Shown here: positions 1-5,063 of the stretch, piece after piece | Numbering within the stretch: position 1 is the first letter of the stretch | Layout of the letters: each line of letters begins with the position of its first letter | Origin: Spirochaetota bacterium | Lineage (GTDB): Bacteria; Spirochaetota; Spirochaetia; Treponematales; UBA12059 | Reading direction: 5' to 3' | Assembly (NCBI GenBank): GCA_029565815.1 | Contig: JAKQNL010000113.1 | Span: 1 to 8,838 of the forward strand | DNA length: 8,838 nt | The notes under the pieces: model-generated | Seen by the model: only the letters and a program-made list of their open reading frames with translations | The model's database searches: none | Told to the model about the DNA's origin: nothing | Made by a program: the position numbers and the translations under genes

Positions 1-3
1 CAT
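1..3 (-). CDS. Start codon of a leftward gene, rest outside window
   Basis: Read on the minus strand, the first bases of the window are an ATG preceded by AAGGAGG (positions 9-15) at a spacing of five bases. A near-consensus sigma70 promoter lies just upstream. This is convincing evidence that a gene starts here and runs out of the window to the left. Its product cannot be seen. Repeated elements over the promoter suggest a regulated gene, possibly a self-regulating repressor, but that is only inference. Confidence 0.6.
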
Positions 4-16
4 AGCTGCCTCCTTC

Positions 17-57
17 TGGGCATTTGCCCAATACGAATATATGAGCATTTGCCAATT
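17..57. repeat. Two operator-like repeats over the leftward promoter
   Basis: GCATTTGCCCAAT (20-32) and GCATTTGCCAAT (45-56) repeat the same element in the same direction, 25 bases apart. The first copy is embedded in a perfect inverted repeat, TGGGCA-TT-TGCCCA (17-30), at the predicted transcription start. The second fills the spacer between -35 and -10. Such placement is typical of repressor operators. The cognate regulator is unknown; the gene beginning at position 3 is a candidate. Confidence 0.5.
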
Positions 58-64
58 ATGTCAA
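36..64 (-). promoter_or_regulatory. Sigma70 promoter of the leftward gene
   Basis: On the minus strand, TTGACA (59-64) is followed after 17 bases by TATATT (36-41). This is a consensus -35 and a 5/6 -10 at ideal spacing. Transcription would start near position 29, giving a short leader that contains the strong SD at 9-15. It drives the gene starting at position 3, away from the exported-protein gene at 232. Confidence 0.8.
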
Positions 65-231
65 GGTGTAATGAGTGTTACGAAGCTTTGGGATGAAGAG
101 GGCGTCACGTAGCCTTTGCGTAAAATCTCGCCTATCTCCTTGCATTGAGCATAAAAACCGCAAGAATTATTAGCGGCTCTGAAACCAACCAAGCCAGCTC
201 TGGCAATCTATGCAGCATGTAAGGATACGCC

Positions 232-2304
232 ATGAAACGCTGTGTTCTGTTGGCTTTTCTGGCACTAGTTGCCGTGGCTTTTCCCTGTTTTGCCCAGGAC
301 ACGTATGGCATCCTTAAAGATTTCTATGCGCTGTCCGGCGATGATTTTTTTATCGACTATAAAAGTGCTACCTATACCGAGCGGGCTTTTTTCGCAAGCG
401 TTAGAGAGAGCGATGTAAACCCAGCCGACGGCCGCCTAAGCCTCGCGGAATACGTACAGATGCGGGCCAAAGCCCAGCCGCCTATGGTATCCCAGTTCAC
501 CATAGCCATAGCCCAGCTCCTGCCAGCCCTAGAGGATTTTTCCTTTGGCCAGAAAGACGATTACATAGCCCGCGGCGTGCTTAAAACGGCTCACGCGCTG
601 AACAAAGGCCTACTGCTACCCGCCGGATCAGAACTCCGCATCATGAGCTACGGAACCCTGCGGGTGTACGCCCCAGGCCCAACGGTAACGCTTTCAGGCT
701 TGCCGATTCGTAGCGGTACAGCTACGCCCATAGATTTTTATTGCGGAAGCCCTCAGGGGCTTTTCCTTGGCCAGTTCCAGCTGGCAGAAGACCGAGTCAT
801 AAACGGCATACCCTGCAAGGCAAAAGCGGTGGAGGAATGGAACGTAAGCACCGAGTTATACGAAAACGGCAATGTGCATAGGGCCACCCTGGCGTCGGCC
901 ACCACCATAGACGGGATAGCGTTCTTACCCGACGAAATTATCAAACTTGGCTGGGACGGAGAACTGGAAAGCGCAACCATCCTATCTAGCCGCAACATCG
1001 CCGGCAAAGCCGTCGTAGCATACCAAAGCGGCGATCCAGCCAAGGGCCTATGGAGCGGCAGCAGGCCTAACCTATACATGTCCAAAGGTGTCCTTGTTTC
1101 CTGTTACCAGGAAAACTTCATGGTGGGAAAAACCGTCATAAACGCCATCAACCTGTATCACTACTCGGCCGACGGCAAAACCCTAAGCGGCATGACGGTA
1201 TTGTCGCCGTACTTTCTTGGTTATCCGGTATCCCTTGGCAAAAGCCTCTACCCCTGGGAATGGGAAGTCAGCCAGAGCGACATACTGTTTTCCGGAAGCA
1301 CAGCAAGCTTTACCATCGATGCCGGGCTTGCCTTAAACGGAAAGCGTACAAGCCAGCTACTGGAAGCTGGTACCAAGCTCATCATCGATACCGCCGGATT
1401 TTTCTGCATACACGCAGAGCTTCCGGACGGCCAAAGCTTTAGGTGGACCAAGGCCGATGCCATGAAAGCCCCCTTGCTGGAAGGCGAGCAGCTTTACTTG
1501 CAGATAGCCACCTGGATGGAACAGTGGCTGAAAGCCAACCCGGAAAACCCTTCCGACGACAGCCGCACGCGCTTAGTGCTAAGCCATGCATCCATACTGA
1601 ACAGCGCGAAGGCGGAACTGACGCTAATCCAGCACAGTAAGTTCATACTGGAAATCTTAGGCGACATCCTGGTGTACAAAAAGAAGGGCGGCCCCCTGGC
1701 TCCAGGTTCGGTTGGTCTAGACATGAACGGAAACAAGCGCCTTGAGGGAAGCGAGCTTGTACCAAGTTTCGCTTCTACGGCCGGAGCGAAGCTTTTTAGC
1801 CCCGAAGAGATTCTGGCCTATCTCCTGGAACACGGTATAGGCGCGCTGCCCAAGCAAAGCCTTGTGGCCATGGGAGAAACGATGGCAAAAGCCCAGCCCT
1901 TTGCCTGGCGAAGCGACAGCCTAGGCATACTGGACTCCCTCGGGTCAACACTGTCAAGCCTTGGCGTGCATCCGTTCGCAGACCGAAAGATTTATTACTT
2001 CCCTAACGGTAGCGGAGACAAGATGCTGTGCGACACCATAGAGTTCTACCCATCTGGCATGCCGAGCCTCCTTACCATCGACTCAAGCGAGCTAGGAGCC
2101 AATGATGTGGGCGGCACAAACGAAACCGTCAGCTTTACCGTTCCAGGCGGATCAAAAGCGCGGGTTTGGCTGTATGCCCAGCACCGGGTACAGCGGGCCA
2201 AAGATCATGCACAGGATGAAGCGTTTTGGGCAAGCGCTGGCATTGCCCAGTGGTACTGGTCCCAGATCAATGTGGTGCGCTTCCATGAATCCGGGCAAAT
2301 CTGA
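232..2304 (+). CDS. Exported repeat protein, C-terminus cut by in-frame stop
   Basis: No assigned function. The first 21 residues are a signal peptide (MKRC, a hydrophobic stretch, then CFA before Q22), so the 690-residue product should be exported to the periplasm or surface. Residues about 165-270 hold MORN-like units with the pattern 'Y-x-x-G-x-hydrophobic' and 'I-x-G-I' (ELYENGNVHRATL, LGWDGELESATIL). Related units recur near 600-690. Residues 61-73 (DVNPADGRLSLAE) and 497-508 (DMNGNKRLEGSE) resemble EF-hand calcium loops, the second matching canonical positions 1, 3, 5, 9 and 12. The start is supported by TAAGGA (220-225) six bases before ATG. No clear promoter is visible in 65-231. The TGA at 2302-2304 falls in the middle of a repeat unit and the frame stays open beyond it, so this is probably the front part of a longer gene that is decaying. 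A host-surface or envelope role is a guess. Confidence 0.75.
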   Translation: MKRCVLLAFLALVAVAFPCFAQDTYGILKDFYALSGDDFFIDYKSATYTERAFFASVRESDVNPADGRLSLAEYVQMRAKAQPPMVSQFTIAIAQLLPALEDFSFGQKDDYIARGVLKTAHALNKGLLLPAGSELRIMSYGTLRVYAPGPTVTLSGLPIRSGTATPIDFYCGSPQGLFLGQFQLAEDRVINGIPCKAKAVEEWNVSTELYENGNVHRATLASATTIDGIAFLPDEIIKLGWDGELESATILSSRNIAGKAVVAYQSGDPAKGLWSGSRPNLYMSKGVLVSCYQENFMVGKTVINAINLYHYSADGKTLSGMTVLSPYFLGYPVSLGKSLYPWEWEVSQSDILFSGSTASFTIDAGLALNGKRTSQLLEAGTKLIIDTAGFFCIHAELPDGQSFRWTKADAMKAPLLEGEQLYLQIATWMEQWLKANPENPSDDSRTRLVLSHASILNSAKAELTLIQHSKFILEILGDILVYKKKGGPLAPGSVGLDMNGNKRLEGSELVPSFASTAGAKLFSPEEILAYLLEHGIGALPKQSLVAMGETMAKAQPFAWRSDSLGILDSLGSTLSSLGVHPFADRKIYYFPNGSGDKMLCDTIEFYPSGMPSLLTIDSSELGANDVGGTNETVSFTVPGGSKARVWLYAQHRVQRAKDHAQDEAFWASAGIAQWYWSQINVVRFHESGQI

Positions 2305-2715
2305 TCCATACACGGCGTACCTTACATGCAGGCGGAATTCGTATTGCCTTCCGGCATGAGCTGGACTAAAGGGGAAAGCCCTTGGTTGGCCGCGAATATC
2401 GTGGAATGGAACCCGGACGGAGAACTCTACTCTATGTACCCTGGAACCGATGGCTACTTTACCATGCCCGGTGGCGTGCGCGTTTACAATCCAATGTGGC
2501 TCAATGCTTGGAGTAATGTGCCTTACGGCAGGTTTAGGGTGGAAACATTCCCAGAAACGCCATTCAGTATTAGCTTTGCCAAAGGTACGTATACGTAATA
2601 CGCTTGGAACGGCGAGCAGTGGGCGCCATACACCAAGGAGTTCACAAAAGACACCGTCCTGAGCGTACACGGGTTTATGGTTACCATGGACGGTACTATC
2701 ACGAACTATTGGTAA
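2305..2715 (+). pseudogene. In-frame C-terminal remainder of the exported repeat protein
   Basis: Directly after the TGA at 2302-2304, the same reading frame continues for 97 codons to TAA at 2596-2598, and then for 38 more codons to TAA at 2713-2715. The translation keeps the character of the upstream protein: MORN-like units such as IVEWNPDGELYSMYPG, an FTMPGGVRVY that echoes FTVPGG upstream, and a tryptophan-rich end (YAWNGEQW, ending TNYW). The ATG at 2326 has no convincing SD, so an independent gene is unlikely. The simplest reading is that a protein of about 827 residues lost its C-terminus through two nonsense mutations without any frameshift. Readthrough of the first stop cannot be excluded. 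A changed genetic code would not explain the TAA. Confidence 0.7.
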
Positions 2716-2751
2716 TGATGGTGCCGAAATATCGGGCGAAAGGACAGCACC

Positions 2752-3663
2752 ATGAGCGATGAAAGACTGATCCATACTGCGGTGTACAACTCGCTGGAAG
2801 AACAGATAGCCGTGATAGACGGATCCGGCTGCATCGTAGATGTGAACCAGGCATGGATACGGTTTGGGGCGGCAAACGGCCTGCCGTCGGAACAATCGTG
2901 CATGGGGGATAATTACCTGGAAACGCTGTTCCGTTCCGTGAATACCGGGGACCACCTGGCGGCCGGCGCGCTACAGGGCATTTCCGCCGTCCTTGAAGGC
3001 AAACGCGAGTCGTTCTCTATCGAATATCCATGCCACAGCCCCGATGAAAAGCGTTGGTTCACCATGCGCATAGTCCCCCTTAGCGGAGCCGGTAGCGATA
3101 ATCTTTTTGTCGTGTCGCACCACAACATTACCGCACGGAAACTGGCTGAGCTCAAAGTCCAGGATCTTGCCATGCATGATCCATTAACCAGCCTAGCAAA
3201 CCGCCGCGCATTCAATTTGTTTTTCGACAGGGAACTGAAAACCGCCAAACGCGCACAGACACCGTTAACGCTCATGGTAGCGGACATCGATCATTTCAAA
3301 CTGATAAACGACGAGTTTGGACACGCTGCCGGCGACCAATGCCTTGCGCTGTTTGCTACTGCGCTGTCTGAATGCGCTCGGAGACCTAATGATCTTGCAG
3401 CCCGCATAGGAGGCGACGAATTCGCTCTGGTGCTGGGCACTACCGACCAAGCCCATGCACTGCATGTTGCAGAACAATTCCGTAGCTCGCTCCACGCCCT
3501 GCCCTTGCCCTTTGCGCCCGGCAGGTTCATGGCAACGAGCATAGGCCTCATAGCAAAGATCCCAGAAAAGACCGATACCATGGAGCTATTTCTACAGCAT
3601 GCGGATCGAGCGCTATACGCCGCAAAAAGCGCAGGCAGGAACAGAGTGCATAGCGCTTTCTAG
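2752..3663 (+). CDS. PAS-GGDEF diguanylate cyclase
   Basis: The predicted enzyme joins two GTP into cyclic di-GMP, a second messenger controlling motility and attachment. At 303 residues it has no membrane segment, so it should be cytoplasmic. Residues about 10-128 form a PAS-type sensor domain ending in the usual ITARKLAELKVQDLA linker. The GGDEF domain starts at DPLTSLANRR (143-152), with metal and substrate residues in the ADIDHFK region (D178, N186, D195) and an intact GGDEF at 220-224. R211 and D214, five residues before GGDEF, make a complete RxxD inhibitory site, so product feedback is expected. The start is fixed by AAAGGA (2739-2744), seven bases before ATG. It lies 36 bases after the decayed exported-protein frame and may share its transcript. 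The hairpin with a T-run at 3716-3749 would terminate it. The PAS ligand is unknown. Confidence 0.93.
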   Translation: MSDERLIHTAVYNSLEEQIAVIDGSGCIVDVNQAWIRFGAANGLPSEQSCMGDNYLETLFRSVNTGDHLAAGALQGISAVLEGKRESFSIEYPCHSPDEKRWFTMRIVPLSGAGSDNLFVVSHHNITARKLAELKVQDLAMHDPLTSLANRRAFNLFFDRELKTAKRAQTPLTLMVADIDHFKLINDEFGHAAGDQCLALFATALSECARRPNDLAARIGGDEFALVLGTTDQAHALHVAEQFRSSLHALPLPFAPGRFMATSIGLIAKIPEKTDTMELFLQHADRALYAAKSAGRNRVHSAF

Positions 3664-3679
3664 CGCCGGTCGGCCGGCG
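3664..3679. repeat. Small GC-rich hairpin after the diguanylate cyclase
   Basis: CGCCGG-TCGG-CCGGCG forms a perfect six-base-pair stem with a four-base loop directly after the cyclase stop codon. No T-run follows, so it is not itself an intrinsic terminator. It may stabilise the mRNA end or be incidental. Confidence 0.35.
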
Positions 3680-3688
3680 GCTGCGCAA

Positions 3689-3765
3689 CAAGTCCTCTTC
3701 GCCGTTTATAAAAAAGAGAGCCCGACCGTTTGGTCGGGCTCTCTTTTTTGCGGCGAAGAGGACTT
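3689..3765. repeat. Palindrome copy 1: tRNA-Leu 3' end arms around a terminator
   Basis: The outer arms AAGTCCTCTTCGCCG (3690-3704) and its reverse complement (3751-3765) equal the T-arm and acceptor 3' strand of the nearby tRNA-Leu. Inside lies a perfect 18-bp hairpin (3710-3727 with 3732-3749). The segment repeats copy 2 (3872-3949) with one single-base indel and two substitutions. Past the right arm, read leftward, GGAGG-GAAAGT-CCTCT resembles a damaged tRNA T-arm, so this side looks like a degenerate tRNA-Leu 3' end. Confidence 0.85.
3716..3749 (+). terminator. Bidirectional intrinsic terminator after the diguanylate cyclase
   Basis: GAGAGCCCGACC (3716-3727) pairs perfectly with GGTCGGGCTCTC (3732-3743) across a GTTT loop, followed by six T. 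A matching A-run precedes the stem, so it can work in both directions. On the plus strand it would end the cyclase transcript. It is part of palindrome copy 1. Confidence 0.85.
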
Positions 3766-3867
3766 TCCCTCCACCGCTTGGCTTCCTGCCTCGCGGTTCC
3801 GGGCGCCTTCGCTCGCTTCCGCGCGCGTCCATGCGCGCTTTTCCTCGCCTTGCTCGGCGCTCGCTCC
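3766..3867. other. GC-rich non-coding spacer between the two palindromes
   Basis: About 100 bases, strongly GC-rich, with short internal similarities (GGCGCCTTCGCTCGCTTCC against GGCGCTCGCTCC) and an inverted repeat GCGCGC-GTCCAT-GCGCGC (3821-3838). Frames across it translate to arginine-rich low-complexity sequence typical of non-coding GC-rich DNA. I see no gene. Confidence 0.5.
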
Positions 3868-3954
3868 GGTTCAAGTCCTCTTCGCCGCTTTATTAAAAAG
3901 AGAACCCGACCGTTTGGTCGGGCTCTCTTTTTTGCGGCGAAGAGGACTTGAACC
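3868..3954. repeat. Palindrome copy 2: 21-bp tRNA-Leu 3' end in both orientations
   Basis: The right arm (3934-3954) is the real 3' end of the leftward tRNA-Leu: T-loop, T-stem and acceptor strand. The left arm (3868-3888) is an exact 21-base copy in the opposite orientation. Between them sits the tRNA terminator hairpin. The result is a palindrome of about 87 bases. It matches copy 1 over 3872-3949. Confidence 0.9.
3895..3927 (-). terminator. Intrinsic terminator of tRNA-Leu
   Basis: On the minus strand, GAGAGCCCGACC (3916-3927) folds with GGTCGGGTTCTC (3900-3911) over an AAAC loop, followed by five T (3895-3899). The one non-Watson-Crick position is G-U on the minus strand but A-C on the plus strand, so the element favours leftward termination. 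It begins only a few bases after the tRNA 3' end. Confidence 0.88.
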
Positions 3955-4014
3955 TCCATGCCTCTCGGCACTAGCACCTCAAGCTAGCGTGTCTGCCAAT
4001 TCCACCATCGCCGC
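3933..4014 (-). tRNA. tRNA-Leu, anticodon GAG
   Basis: The minus strand folds into a class II tRNA of 82 bases. The acceptor stem is GCGGCGA with TCGCCGC plus discriminator A73 (3933). The D-arm carries TTGG. The anticodon stem is CTAGC/GCTAG with loop TTGAGGT, anticodon GAG at 3978-3980. The long variable arm is TGCC-GAGA-GGCA. The T-arm is GGAGG-TTCAAGT-CCTCT. The long variable arm, A73 and GAG together identify leucine (CUC/CUU codons). CCA is not encoded and must be added after transcription. A strong promoter lies at 4080-4109 and a terminator directly follows. Confidence 0.97.
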
Positions 4015-4027
4015 ATGCAATGTTTGG

Positions 4028-4045
4028 GCGGCGATAGAACGCCGC
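4028..4045 (-). repeat. Hairpin in the pre-tRNA leader that repeats the acceptor sequence
   Basis: On the minus strand, GCGGCG-TTCTAT-CGCCGC forms a six-base-pair hairpin in the tRNA-Leu leader. Its right arm with the preceding T, TCGCCGC, is identical to the 3' acceptor strand of the tRNA. It could therefore also pair with the tRNA 5' strand GCGGCGA that begins 13 bases later. Confidence 0.5.
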
Positions 4046-4079
4046 TGGCACGTGTCGGGCGTTGCCACCGCGACGGTTT

Positions 4080-4109
4080 TTTATACCAGAAGCAAGGCTC
4101 ATGTGTCAA
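4080..4109 (-). promoter_or_regulatory. Strong sigma70 promoter of tRNA-Leu
   Basis: On the minus strand, TTGACA (4104-4109) and TATAAA (4080-4085) are separated by 18 bases. Downstream lie GC-rich bases (ACCGTCGCGG), a discriminator-like composition often seen at stringently controlled stable-RNA promoters. The predicted start near 4073 gives a leader of about 60 bases before the tRNA. The promoter lies between ymdB and the tRNA, so the tRNA is its own unit. Confidence 0.85.
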
Positions 4110-4129
4110 CCGTAAGCTGCTTGCGGTTC

Positions 4130-4996
4130 TCAGACAGTGGGCGGGTAATCGAAGGTATCGATCGAGCAACAGTGGCCAGTTTCGTCCACCGTAAACACGG
4201 CACCGGAGAGGCGGGCCTGTCCTTGTGCGCTTTCCATTTTAAGCGGCATCTGGCTCAGGTTGCGCTGTACGCAGGTGTGGGCATCGACGCCGATGACCGA
4301 GTCCAGCGGGCCGCACATGCCCAGGTCGCCCAGGTAGCCTGTGCCTTGTGGCAAGATGCGCTGGTCCATGGTACGAACGTGGGTGTGCGTGCCGGCCACC
4401 ACGGACACCCGGCCGTCCAGATACAGGCCAAGCGCCTCTTTCTCCTGGAAGGACTCGGCGTGGAAGTCTACCACGATCAGCGGCCTGTCCTTGGCCGGCA
4501 TCTGGTCTAACTCGGCCAACATCGCGTCGGCATGCCTAAAGGGGCAATCTATTGGCTTCATGCGCTCGCGGCCCTGCAGGTTTAGGACCAGCCAGCTAAC
4601 TCCAGCTTTTTCCAGGCGGCATACACCGCTACCAGGAAGGCCCGGCGGATAGTTTCCCGGCCGCAAAATCCTGCTGTCGGAATCCAACAGCTCGCGCGAG
4701 CCTTTTTTTTCCCAGCTGTGGTTGCCGCCTGTCAGCACGTCGATGCCGCACGCAAACAGCTCGTCTGCGCATTCGCGCGTAAGGCCAAAACCGCCTGCTG
4801 CATTCTCTGCGTTTGCAAGCACAAGGTCCGGCTGTCTGTCGGCAATCAGCGCAGGCAAATGGGTGCGTACCGCGTCTAAGCCCGGCTGTCCGAAAACATC
4901 GCCGAGCATGAGAACGGTATAGCTGTGCGACTCTGTGGCTACTTCCATGCGGCCATAATAGCTGTCTGCTGTATGCTGAACAAGAGCCATTACCAT
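4130..4996 (-). CDS. ymdB: YmdB/TIGR00282 family metallophosphoesterase
   Basis: The family is a dimetal phosphoesterase; Bacillus subtilis YmdB hydrolyses 2',3'- or 3',5'-cyclic nucleotides and affects biofilm and motility decisions. Metal-site motifs are all present (numbering from the longest frame): GDV with D33, E64-N65 in NAEN, N92-H93 in GGNHSW, H179 in DFHAE, and H204/H206 in GTHTHV. These run in the family order and spacing. The C-terminal DLGMCGPLDSVIGVD block also fits. The start is uncertain. The longest frame gives 288 residues, but starting at M17 (4948) gives 272, close to the 264 of B. subtilis YmdB. None of the candidate starts has a good SD, and the longest one sits 8 bases after the rny terminator. 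It lies directly downstream of rny, as in Firmicutes. Cytoplasmic. Confidence 0.93.
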   Translation of the reverse strand: MVMALVQHTADSYYGRMEVATESHSYTVLMLGDVFGQPGLDAVRTHLPALIADRQPDLVLANAENAAGGFGLTRECADELFACGIDVLTGGNHSWEKKGSRELLDSDSRILRPGNYPPGLPGSGVCRLEKAGVSWLVLNLQGRERMKPIDCPFRHADAMLAELDQMPAKDRPLIVVDFHAESFQEKEALGLYLDGRVSVVAGTHTHVRTMDQRILPQGTGYLGDLGMCGPLDSVIGVDAHTCVQRNLSQMPLKMESAQGQARLSGAVFTVDETGHCCSIDTFDYPPTV

Positions 4997-5004
4997 AAAC
5001 CCAT

Positions 5005-5034
5005 AAAAAACCGGACACCCTTACGGATGCCCGG
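5005..5034 (-). terminator. Intrinsic terminator between rny and ymdB
   Basis: On the minus strand, CCGGGCATCC (5025-5034) pairs over all ten positions with GGGTGTCCGG (5011-5020), two of them G-U. The loop is GTAA, of the stable GNRA type, and six T follow (5005-5010). The G-U pairs become A-C mismatches on the plus strand, so it acts leftward, ending rny just ahead of ymdB. Confidence 0.9.
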
Positions 5035-5063
5035 CTCAATATCCAGTTGCTTAAAGTTTTGCG

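Noticed and set aside
154..175. Possible terminator CCGC/GCGG with a T-run on the minus strand, upstream of the exported-protein gene
   Set aside because: The stem is only four pairs with a long loop, and no leftward gene lies upstream of it to terminate.
193..204. Dyad GCCAGCTCTGGC before the exported-protein gene
   Set aside because: Too short to claim as an operator or hairpin, and no promoter could be placed next to it.
2302..2304. TGA read as selenocysteine or as tryptophan (altered genetic code)
   Set aside because: A second in-frame stop downstream is TAA, which neither explains. TGA is used as a normal stop by the DUF432 gene. No selenocysteine-type structure was evident after the codon.
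2152..2955. 267-residue leftward open frame
   Set aside because: It lies antisense to the end of the exported-protein frame and to the start of the diguanylate cyclase, both of which have coherent family-like translations. No SD or motif supports it.
3548..3977. Two overlapping arginine-rich leftward frames containing similar KKRARPNGRALFF-like segments
   Set aside because: The shared segment is the translated palindrome and terminator repeat, not a protein family; the frames cover the tRNA gene.
3599..4510. 303-residue rightward open frame over the tRNA region
   Set aside because: It crosses the palindromes and the tRNA-Leu gene, then runs antisense to the well-supported ymdB. The translation is arginine/serine-rich low complexity with no domain and no SD.
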